From Rhineura floridana (lineage: Eukaryota; Chordata; Lepidosauria; Squamata; Rhineuridae): DNA of 64,000 nucleotides. Shown here in pieces: positions 57,701 through 64,000 of this stretch (its first letter is position 1; each line of letters starts with the position of its first letter). A program made the position numbers and the translations under genes. Under the pieces are notes generated by a model. That model worked only from the letters and a program-made list of their open reading frames with translations, was not told where the DNA came from and did not search any database. The DNA is taken from positions 1,587,501 through 1,651,500 of the forward strand of contig NC_084480.1 in assembly GCF_030035675.1 (NCBI RefSeq), written 5' to 3'.

Positions 57701-58856
57701 CGTCTCTTCCTACAGCAGAGGACAGGGGAAGGGCCAGCAGCCATTTTCAGAGGGAGGCCTCCTTATTGCTTGTATGAGCTAATAAGTTTAGCTTTGAAAG
57801 CAGCACTAAAGCGCACAAATGGGAAGTTTAGAAACATTGCAGCCATTGCACCAGAGCATATTTGCAGCAGCAAGATCACGTCCAGGGGGAAGTGGCACTC
57901 TGGGATTATCTGCGAGGGAGGGAGCCTCATAATCCTGCCCAGCTGGCCTTTTTGAGCAGATTTGCCCCCTTTGTTGCACTGTCATCTGCCTGATGCAGCT
58001 TACCTGTGGCCTGACCTCCTCCCCTCCCTCTCATTCCTCAACAGATGCTGGCCTGTGTCCTGGCAGCCATTGTCCTCAGAAGGCATCTTATGGTATGGAA
58101 GGTGTTTGCCCCTAAGTAAGTCAGGCAAGGATCCCCTTGTCCCTTCTGTCGGCTAGCAGGGAAAGGGAGGGTTAGAGCTTGGGGGGTTGGAGGAGGGGGA
58201 GTTCCAAGGCTAGATTGGAAGTGGGGGGGACTGAACTAAATTTTAGTCAGGTGCAGGCTGGCCTTACTCTTGGGCTGGTTATCGAGATTGTGCCTGAGAA
58301 ATAAGTGACATGCTTTGCTTGGTTCTCAAGCTGCTTTCTGTAGCCATGGAAGGGGAAAAGGAGCTCTGTGAAGCACGGGAGCTCCAGCCTGTGCCAATGG
58401 GACGCTCTGCCTTATGCCACCTCTGGCTTCTGAGATTTTGGCATGTTCATCTTCACTGCTGTGAGGGCTAGAAGCCTGTTGTATTCTCTGCTTGTGAGGT
58501 GTGACAGTTGCATCCACTGAGCACACTCGGAAATAAGGGGTTGCCTTACACACCAGCTGAAGCAGTGTCCTGCTTGCCGCACGCTGTCTTCACTAGCTGG
58601 TCACCCTCTCCCCAGTGTGGCAGACAGACAGCCACTCTGAGCTTTGCTGCTGTTTTTGAGAGTGACATGCAAACCACGCTGTTGAGATTGCTGTAGCCTC
58701 ACTTGGGGTTTCTGTTCTGCTTCCAGGTTCCTCTTTGAGGCAGTGAGTTTTGTGGTGAGCAGTGTCTTTCTCCTGCTGGGCATCGGCCTGGTGATGCGTG
58801 TGGACTGTGCTGTCAGCCTGTGGTTCAAGCAGGTCATTCTTGCTCAGTCCAGGTAG
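45733..58856 (+). CDS. PIGO: GPI ethanolamine phosphate transferase 3 (PIG-O), 10 coding exons, 1,065 aa
   Basis: Coding exons: 45,733-46,225; 48,459-48,602; 49,612-49,735; 52,379-52,538; 52,991-53,164; 53,280-54,783; 55,569-55,772; 56,770-56,963; 58,045-58,115; 58,727-58,856 (stop TAG 58,854). Phases agree throughout. Start [17 protein letters not shown] matches human [17 protein letters not shown] and follows an acceptor by one base; residues 5-30 form a signal anchor. The ER-lumenal alkaline-phosphatase-like domain shows [10 protein letters not shown] (D75), [11 protein letters not shown] with likely nucleophile Thr at 123-125, [17 protein letters not shown] (D229, H230) and AGDHGM (D271, H272). 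From about 420 on there are many membrane segments, largely within the single 1,504-bp exon 6. Family role: adds phosphoethanolamine to the third mannose of the GPI anchor, with PIGF. Human length is 1,089. Confidence 0.97.
46505..47170 (+). mobile_element. L2 LINE, 3' region, split by a Sauria SINE
   Basis: 'gttggctcccagtttgcttc', 'gtgctgctttaaagccctaa' and 'acggtttggggacctaggta' (L2 C-terminal coding) before the SINE; 'actatggaatgtcctcccct' and 'gctgaagacacatctttttg' after it, then a T-rich 3'UTR. In PIGO intron 1, sense. Confidence 0.75.
46668..46896 (+). mobile_element. Sauria SINE, full length with target-site duplication
   Basis: tRNA-like head (A box 'gtggtgtagtggttaaggta', B box 'gggttcgaatccc'), body 'ctcactgggtgacctcgggc' and 'gtcactgcctctcagcctca', and the BovB-like tail 'agggtcaccataagtcagga' / 'tcgacttgaaggca'. 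Flanked by accatatctgag (46,656-46,667) and accatgtctgag (46,897-46,908), a 12-bp duplication with one mismatch. Inserted in an L2 element. Confidence 0.95.
47171..48458 (+). other. PIGO intron 1, right part
   Basis: No exon or named repeat. Two diverged copies of a ~46-bp sequence (47,220-47,265 and 47,765-47,811) are the only structure noticed. Confidence 0.45.
48888..48998 (+). mobile_element. CR1-clade LINE (family B) 3' end in PIGO intron 2
   Basis: 'gtcctgcttgcgggcttccc', 'ggccactgtgagaacaggat', 'gctggactagatgggccact' and 'ctccttatgttcttatgtt'. About 110 bp. Confidence 0.85.
48999..49611 (+). other. PIGO intron 2, right part
   Basis: No named repeat or exon recognised up to the acceptor tggcccag|tgg. 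Confidence 0.5.
50071..50185. repeat. hAT-like fold-back MITE (family F1) in PIGO intron 3
   Basis: 'catcctttgccaaactgctg' left and 'cgatgggagttgtaatccac', 'atctggcaggcaccaggtgg' right flank the core 'ccaattggctaggcc'. Arms diverged. Confidence 0.6.
50520..52130 (-). mobile_element. Tc1-like DNA transposon (about 1.6 kb) in PIGO intron 3
   Basis: Inverted repeats of about 200 bp bound it. Left 'aaaagtagccaggcccctga', 'tcatattactgaattataaa' and 'atttcgttctgtatgatatt' are mirrored on the right up to 'gcaaggccctgta' at 52,130. The outermost ~15 bp of the left end is degraded, so that end is approximate. It holds a single transposase frame on the minus strand. TA target sites cannot be confirmed because of the left-end decay. 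It lies antisense to PIGO between exons 3 and 4. Confidence 0.9.
50777..51754 (-). CDS. Tc1-family transposase, frameshifted near the C-terminus
   Basis: 325 codons without a stop. N-terminal paired helix-turn-helix region ([18 protein letters not shown], then [15 protein letters not shown]), and the DDE core: LWSDETK (D152), [10 protein letters not shown] (D243) and LNLIENLW (E278). Exactly 34 residues separate D243 and E278, so it is DD34E. After NLW at codon 281 the frame leaves the family sequence; the correct frame there would read CALKIVVHK-like, so a small deletion of about 2 bases is inferred. The last ~45 residues are therefore wrong. Family role: cut-and-paste transposition at TA sites. 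Probably inactive, though otherwise well preserved. Confidence 0.9.
   Translation of the reverse strand: MKTKEHSTEVKDNVIQMHRLGKGYKILSKCLDIPVSTVGSIIRKWKWHHTTQALPRKDHPSKLSDRTRRRLMREAIERPTITLKELQSSVDGSGVTVHPSTISRALHNTGLYGRIIRKKPLLKKYHLKARLEFSRKHASAPAAMWETVLWSDETKRELFGQNSKHSMWRKPNTACASRHTIPTVKYVGGSIMLWGCFSSAGSGHLVKIEGRTDGAKYREILQENLLQSTQKLTLGRKFTFQQDNDPKHKAKATLEWLKNKKVNVLQWSSQSPDLNLIENLWCSENCGPQATFNYPERPGVNLPKIMGQNPSDTVFKAGTYLSQKF
52131..52378 (+). other. PIGO intron 3, right end
   Basis: Between the Tc1 end and exon 4. No feature other than the acceptor atggacag|gtc. Confidence 0.6.
52539..52990 (+). other. PIGO intron 4
   Basis: Donor cctaag|gtacac, acceptor ctacctgcag|gca. Contains a short GT/GA microsatellite (about 52,560-52,587) and a poly-G run near 52,793. 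Confidence 0.7.
54784..55568 (+). other. PIGO intron 6
   Basis: Donor caggccg|gtgagt, acceptor ccgcccag|atc. No named repeat seen. Confidence 0.65.
56026..56130. repeat. hAT-like fold-back MITE (family F1) in PIGO intron 7
   Basis: 'ctggactccagttcccatga', 'agctagcatggccagtagtc' and 'gctggaagtggtagtccagc' form the imperfect fold-back. Confidence 0.65.
56225..56530 (+). mobile_element. L2 LINE 3' end in PIGO intron 7
   Basis: 'tattcttttagacgccagct', 'gaaaacgtctttgtttcagc' and 'aagcctatccagaaacataa' (L2 ORF2 end), T-rich 3'UTR, ending 'ctaaataaataaaaata'. The terminal 'cctgggctcc' signature is lost. Confidence 0.65.
57042..57425 (-). mobile_element. L2 LINE 3' end, antisense, in PIGO intron 8
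   Basis: 'tggatttatatcccaccttt' and 'cggcaggagcccagggtggc' are the reverse of the L2 end, followed by A-rich 'aaaacatcataaaaacaaac' blocks and diverged L2 DNA. Confidence 0.75.
57426..58044 (+). other. PIGO intron 8, right part
   Basis: No exon or named repeat recognised before the acceptor ctcaacag|atg. Confidence 0.5.
58116..58726 (+). other. PIGO intron 9
   Basis: Donor cccctaa|gtaagt, acceptor gcttccag|gtt. Nothing else recognised. Confidence 0.7.
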
Positions 58857-59780
58857 CAGAAGAGGAAGGAGGACTCTGGCAAGGAGCACCACTTGGGCTG
58901 CGGGGGCTTCGAGCGGCTTTGGTGTTGCCAACAACAGGCACTCACTGGCTGAGTTGTCGTTATAATCTTGGGCCATATTTACATCCTTCTTGCTGGGCTT
59001 GGAGCTCACATCACTGTCAATGAGAGCAGAGGAGAGGCTGAGGCTTCAGCTGGGCAGCGGTTGCTGTGTCTTTTGTTTTGCACAGTGAGTCTTCACGCGC
59101 TCCAGAGAGATGTTGTGGCCAGCCAGTGAATCACTGCAAATTGGCCCTTTTGGTCTCTTTGCCAAGCAGGAGTCTTGCCTGAGGGTGGCTAAGAAATGCA
59201 GGGGCTCGCTCTTGTTTCCAAAGAGGACGTGAGGGGCATATGTGGCAGTGAGCCAGATCCTTCGACGACTTCCTTGCTCTCCTTTGTCCTTCTCTCCTTC
59301 AGGAGCCTGGAGGTTTGAACAGCAGCCTGTGGAAGATGCTGCAGGTGCATGTTTGGAATGGCCAAAAGGGGAACCTGTGCCCAGAGGTGAGGCTGTGAAG
59401 AGGAGAGACCAGATTCTAGACCAGGAATGCCCTCTCTGAGGAGGCAGCTGATGGATTCTTCAGTAACCAGAGCATGGTCTGCTCCTTGACGGCTAAATGC
59501 TGCTGCTGCTGCCGCCGCCACCACCACCTGTGACTGATGACTGCCTGCACCTTTGGAAAGGGGTGTTTGACCCATAGATCTTGTCCAAAGCCCTGATGGG
59601 CAGAAGCTCTGTCTGGGGTCCAGTGTTCCTGCCATCACATCTGAGTTTCAACATTGCCAAAGAACCTCAACTTTTTGGTGCTGAAGTCTGAGTTGAAATA
59701 GAACAGAGACTCAGTTTAATTTTGAGTTTCAGATTTCTGGGTTTGGCTTTTTGAAATAAAAAAATGGCAATTTCGATTTC
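58857..59780 (+). other. PIGO: PIGO 3'UTR (end inferred)
   Basis: Runs from the stop to the AATAAA at 59,755-59,760, the first canonical signal. A CTG/CCG/CCA trinucleotide tract lies at 59,498-59,529. The GT-rich downstream element is weak, so the end is not certain. Confidence 0.5.
59755..59760 (+). terminator. PIGO: Candidate PIGO poly(A) signal AATAAA
   Basis: AATAAA followed by an A-run and 'ccatgatgtgaaag'. About 900 bp after the stop codon. Confidence 0.5.
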
Positions 59781-59974
59781 CCATGATGTGAAAGCGTAGC
59801 TTAGATGTTGCTCCAGCAAGGGTTGAGAGAGCAGAAACAGGGCAGGTGGAAGAATGCCGCTGAGCCCCGCCCCAGTGTGAGAGAGGCTTCTGGTAGTTCC
59901 CTGTTCTGGCTTGCAGTCAGCTGAGGAACAAAGAGAGCTGCCCTGTCCATCCAAGCCAGTTCTGTCTGCTCTGA

Positions 59975-60115
59975 CTGACAGCCTTCCACGGTCTCTGGTA
60001 AAGGCCCTTCCCCATCGTCACCTGCGGCCTGAGTCTTCTCAGGAGATGGCCATACCTTTTGCATGCAAAGCATGGGCTCTGCCGCTGACCTATGGCCTGT
60101 CTCCCCTGCCCCTTG
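59975..60115 (-). mobile_element. tRNA-derived SINE (family S1), antisense fragment
   Basis: 'aaaggcccttccccatcgtc', 'acctgcggcctgagtcttct', 'ttttgcatgcaaagcatggg' and 'ctctgccgctgacctatggc' are the reverse of the S1 head and body. Confidence 0.65.
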
Positions 60116-61889
60116 CCTGCCTGCAGAAGTGTTCCGTGTAACCCAGCCTCTCCGCCCAAGCCTCCCTCCCTGCTGCTCCTCCTTTGGGGACAGGATTGTT
60201 GTCTGTGCCTCGTTGGCTGCTCTGGAGCAGAGTGAAGACTCCTCCCTTACCCCCCCCCCGGTTCCTTTTGAAGGGAAACCTGTGAAGAGCCATGTCTAGC
60301 CATGACTTGCCTGAATCTGCAGCACACGGAGAGACAGAAAGGGAAGCCAAGAGGCCTTCTGTATGTCTGGCTACCACCTTTCTTCTGGGTTACGGACAAA
60401 AGAGCCGTCATATGAATTTGCCTCCATCCCACCTCTGACTTAAGAACTCTTTTAACCCCTTCTTGTTTGTTGCTTGATCATCTCTGTCTTGTGATGGATT
60501 TGACTGTGATGGCAGTTGGGATTCTTGCTCCGCTGCTGGGTCTCCCTGGAGAAAGTTGTTTAGGCCTTGGTTTTTCTAAACTAGAAGCGGCTTATCTTTT
60601 CAAAGATGCAGGTTGGTGGGGCTAGTTTTGGTGGATCAGCTTGGCTTCTGAAGACCCTGCAGGTCAGTGGTGTCCAGAGTTCCATTCTGAGCTTCGTGCA
60701 ATGTCTGTAAGGGGTCTGCTGTGCATTGAACCTGTGGGGAGCTCAAGGGAGCCCTTAGCCTGTTGGATGCTGTTTCCTTGCAACAGATGATGTAGAACCA
60801 GCTTCAGCTAAGGGGACTTGTAACTGTTGATGTGGAATTGACAGAAGCATGGATGTAGCCAAGTACTTGTAGCCTTGAACTCTGCAGGATTTTGCCTTAC
60901 TAAGACATCCCTTACCTTTACATTGCTGTGTCTTGCAGTATCTCAGAAAATGGAAGACATTCCCAGTGTCAGTATCTTCTTTTGATCTTTCTTTTCATTG
61001 TTGCAGCTTTCCCGGTTGTTGCAGGGTACTTGAGCCACAGGAGTGAGCGTAATCCTGCTGTACTTCCTGTTAGGGTATCATGGAAGATATATTCATTTTT
61101 ATAGCAAGGTTACAAAATGCACAGTGAATGACTTTCATTGGATGGACGGACAGACACCACTATGTGTTGCAAAGGCTTAACATTCTTTGCAGGAAGTAGG
61201 AACAGACAGCGATTGACATATTTTATTTATGTTGGGGCTGTTGGAGGCAAACGGATGGGCCTGGAGGACCTGACTTCCTCCTGTCCTTGTAACTCTATGC
61301 ACTTGTCCTCTCTGACTTTGCTTGCCCAGTATACAGTGCTAGCAAGGCACCGGTGCTGCTTCTTTCAACTTTGCTAGCCCAGGCGTGTTTGCTGCTTCTG
61401 CCTCTCTACTGAGAATTGGTGCCTTAATCCTGGTTAACTGAAGCCTCCCTGAGGCCCTGGGATCTGGTCTTGAGAACCGTAGAGACCAAGACCAAGACAT
61501 TTTTCTGCCCTAATGCAGCCCAGTCCCAAGTATTTCATCCCCAGGATCGTCTGCAATTTTGCAGAAGATGTTTTGGGCAGAGCTTCAAATTGCACATGCC
61601 TGCTTCCTCACTATCCTTAGAAACGTTGCTATTCTTAAATCTCCCCTAAATAACATAGCTGGTCTCATCACCATCCATCTCTTCTGAGGCACTCCTGAGA
61701 GAACTCAAGGCTGCTTGGTTGAGAATCACGCAAGGTTAGCCCTGCTGGTCTTGGTTTAAACAGAAAATAAAAACTACTAAGGGAGTTTCAGTGGCTGCAA
61801 ATTATGATACGCTGCCCCCAGAATCAGAGGCGGCTGCCTCTGAATGTGAGTTGCTGGGGAATCACAAGTGGGGAGAGTGCTGTGGCTGT
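60116..61889. other. Intergenic stretch right of PIGO, nothing recognised
   Basis: No coding exon, named repeat or CpG cluster seen. FANCG, the expected next gene, was looked for by its protein motifs and not found. Confidence 0.5.
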
Positions 61890-62010
61890 TGCGCTCTGGC
61901 CCTGCTTGCGGGCTTCCCTTAGGGGCATCTGACCACGTTGAGAACAGGATGCTGGGCTAGACGAATCTTCGCTCTGATTTCAGCAGCTGGGCTTTTTTTG
62001 TGTTCTTAAC
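61890..62010 (+). mobile_element. CR1-clade LINE (family B) 3' end
   Basis: 'ccctgcttgcgggcttccct', 'gttgagaacaggatgctggg' and 'ctagacgaatcttcgctctg', ending 'tgtgttctta'. Decayed. Confidence 0.7.
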
Positions 62011-62122
62011 TGTAAGAGTTTCATGCTAGAAACCCAGAGTTTCTATAGGCTATGGTGTGCTCCTTCTGCTCTTAGCATGGAACTATGGGCTGCAACTTGG
62101 AGGGACCAGTTGATGGGAATGT

Positions 62123-62300
62123 AAATGTAAATGGACTGCCTTCAAGTCGATTCCGACTTACGAGGACCCTACAAATAGGGATTTCATGAGGCTGAGAGGC
62201 AGCGACTGGCCCAAGGTCACCCAGTGAGCTTCATGGCTACGTGAGGATTCAAACCCTGGTCTCCCAGGTTGTAGTCCAACACCTTAACCACTATCTTCTA
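62123..62300 (-). mobile_element. Sauria SINE, antisense
   Basis: 'gactgccttcaagtcgattc', 'aggcagcgactggcccaagg', 'tcacccagtgagcttcatgg' and 'gattcaaaccctggtctccc' are the reverse of the element at 46,668-46,896. The 5' end of the SINE is slightly short. Confidence 0.9.
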
Positions 62301-62552
62301 CAGGATAATTGCTTTCACTATGAAGTATACATCAGAAAATTTGAGGTTCATAATCAGAAGTGCTTCTAGCATTACTAATGAGAAGGAATCACTGTTGCTG
62401 TCTAGGCAGAAGAGTAAGGTTTGCAAAAGTTTAACTCTTGTCAGTCAGACTGGTGGTTCTTGTATATAAAAGCAAAGGGAAATATTTCCAGGGTTTTATT
62501 TGCTGAATTTTCTGACGTTTATTTCATACCATAGATAGCTGTCTCTTGGATG

Positions 62553-62602
62553 ACTGGGACCTTCTGCATGCAAAGCCCCCTGCTACATCCCGCAGTATTT
62601 GC
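62553..62602 (-). mobile_element. tRNA-derived SINE (family S1) head fragment, antisense
   Basis: 'gggaccttctgcatgcaaag' is the reverse of the S1 segment ctttgcatgcagaaggtccc. Only about 50 bp. Confidence 0.5.
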
Positions 62603-62689
62603 TCCTTCTCTATAAAATACTCTGGTACTCTAGTGTTAAGGAAGCATCCGCAGACACCCGGTCACTGAGTTTGTCCTCCCCATGGATAT

Positions 62690-64000
62690 TTATTTTATTT
62701 ATTTAACAAAAAGTATATACTGTTTAATCGAACCTCAGAGTGGTTTACAATAAAACATTATCAGTAAAAAGACAGTTAAAAACAGGTATTTAAAAACATT
62801 CAAAAATTAATTAAGATAACAATAAGCTAATAGCAGATTAAACACGTGGACTTTCTGCATGTCTGAATAGGTTTGCCTAAACTAAAGTGTTTTAAGCATG
62901 CACCAGAAAGAGTACAGCAAAGGCACCTACTTGATAGCAATAGGCAGGGAGTTCCAAAGTGTAGGTGCTGCCCAGAGCTTGGAAAAGTTACTTTTTTGAA
63001 CTACAACTCCCATCAGCCCAATCCAGTGGCCATGCTGGCTGGGGCTGAGGGGAGTTGTAGTTCAAAAAAGTAACTTTTCCAAGCTCTGGACTGCTGCCAC
63101 ACTAAAAGATTGATTTCTTACAGCTACAGAATGAGTATTGTGGCACCTGCAACAATGCCAGTTATGTAGATTAAAGCGGTTGAGTGGGCACATAAAAGGA
63201 GGTGGTCCCGCAAGTAAACTCGTCCCAAGCTGTTAAGGGCTTTATTATATTAATACCTTGAACTTGGCCTGGTAGCAAATTGGCAACCAGTGCAGATCTC
63301 TGAGCAAAAGTATGATATGCTGAAAGGATTTCACTCCTGTCAGCAACCGTTCTGCAGCATTCTGCACTAACTGCAGTTTCCAGATCCAGCACAAGGGAAC
63401 CTCCAGACAGAGTACATTGCAGTTGAATCTTGATGACATCAACGCCTGAACTACTGTAGTCAGGCGTTCCTGGTCCAGGAATGGCCATAGCTGCTGTACC
63501 TGCTCCTTCAAGGGGAGTGAAACCCCACTTAGGGCAGGTGATCCACCAATTTCTTTGACACGGGAACCACTCACCCACAGTGCCTCCAGCTTGCCAGGAT
63601 TCAACCCAGCTTATTTTCCCTCATCCATCCCGCCATTGCATTCAGGCACCAGCTCAACATCTGAATCAAGACAGATGTTTTGGAGAAATGGAGCCGGGTG
63701 TCATCAGCATACTGACTGCATCTTGCCCCAAATCTCCTATTGACCGCTCCCAGCAGTTTCGTATAGATACTGAATAGCACTGGGGATAAAACAGTGCCCT
63801 GCAGCACCCCATAGAGTGACTCTCAGTGGGGGCAAAACGCACTCTTTCGTGCTATTCTCTGGACTTGGGACTGCAGGTAGAATTGGACAGCTGTAACACA
63901 GTGCTCCCAATTCCCATTCCACAGAGCTGGTCCAGAAGGATACCATGGCCAGTAGTACTGACAGCCACTGAGAGATCAACACGGCGGGAGCAAGGTCACA
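62690..64000 (-). mobile_element. L2 LINE, antisense, running off the window, split by a MITE
   Basis: Minus-strand frames code L2 RT: GTVLSPVLFSIYTKLLG and CSQYADDTRLHFS (YADD intact) at 63,807-63,690, then MNPGKLEALWV, SLPLKEQVQQL, FLDQERLTTVVQAL, QLVQNAAERLLTG and HIILLLRDLHWLPICYQAKFKVL at 63,604-63,245, with a frame change between them. The 3'UTR ends near 62,690 with an ATTT-rich tract. A fold-back MITE sits at 62,972-63,089. The 5' part lies beyond 64,000. Confidence 0.85.
62972..63089. repeat. Near-perfect palindromic hAT-like MITE inside L2
   Basis: 118 bp whose first ~40 bp ('ccagagcttggaaaagttac', then 'ttttttgaactacaactccc' less the last base) and last ~40 bp are exact reverse complements. 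The loop reads 'catcagcccaatccagtggc' and 'catgctggctggggctgagg'. Flanks ggtgctgc and actgctgc agree at 6 of 8 positions, compatible with an 8-bp hAT target duplication. The inner part matches family F1, the tips do not, so it may be an F1 subfamily. Confidence 0.9.

Noticed and set aside
5705-62602. tRNA genes suggested by A and B box motifs
   Set aside because: Every such site sits at the head of a repeated ~200-bp SINE (family S1 or Sauria) and lacks an acceptor stem or cloverleaf.
58857-64000. FANCG exons, expected from human gene order
   Set aside because: None of the protein motifs I know for FANCG could be read on either strand; the space is PIGO 3'UTR, repeats and unassigned DNA.
1-64000. 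LTR retrotransposon, endogenous retrovirus or other capsid-bearing element
   Set aside because: No paired long terminal repeats and no gag-, protease-, integrase- or envelope-like coding were seen. All reverse-transcriptase pieces belong to non-LTR LINEs (L1, L2, CR1-clade, RTE).

Overview
The window is vertebrate nuclear DNA, most likely from a squamate reptile (a lizard; species not determinable). Three multi-exon genes with GT-AG introns lie in a dense bed of squamate-type repeats: a Sauria SINE whose tail resembles BovB, BovB, L2, CR1-clade and L1 LINEs, a tRNA-headed SINE family, hAT-like fold-back MITEs and a Tc1-like transposon. I saw no prokaryotic features, no CRISPR array, no retrovirus or LTR element, and no gene-cluster 'system'. 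Exon limits come from reading splice sites against remembered human ATOSB, STOML2 and PIGO proteins; no alignment was run.

Layout, all genes on the + strand: (1) 1-8.2 kb is repeat-sprinkled non-coding DNA. At 8.2-8.4 kb a kappaB-like site, a TATA box and a strong splice donor look like a promoter and first non-coding exon for the next gene. (2) ATOSB (FAM214B), coding exons 13,574-19,299, 558 aa. (3) 19.3-27.8 kb is a long 3'UTR, then an antisense L1 into which two CR1-clade LINE segments are nested. (4) STOML2, coding exons 28,521-43,285, 364 aa, with a CpG-rich promoter and a poly(A) signal at 43,421; intron 8 (4.6 kb) is mostly repeats. (5) PIGO, coding exons 45,733-58,856, 1,065 aa, with its own CpG-rich promoter and a Tc1-like transposon in intron 3. 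(6) 58.9-64 kb holds the PIGO 3'UTR, intergenic DNA and the antisense end of an L2 LINE that runs off the window.

The order ATOSB-STOML2-PIGO, all co-oriented, matches the human 9p13.3 block (VCP-FANCG-PIGO-STOML2-ATOSB, all on one strand), so FANCG is expected to the right; no FANCG exon was recognised before 64,000. The three genes are neighbours by ancestry rather than one pathway: ATOSB is a nuclear regulator, STOML2 an inner-mitochondrial-membrane scaffold, PIGO an ER enzyme of GPI-anchor synthesis.

Most of the sequence outside exons is repeat-derived. The points most worth a second look are the candidate ATOSB promoter, the overlapping uORFs in the ATOSB leader, the nested LINE complex, the Tc1-like element with long inverted repeats, two clear fold-back MITEs, and a CT microsatellite serving as the polypyrimidine tract of STOML2 exon 9.
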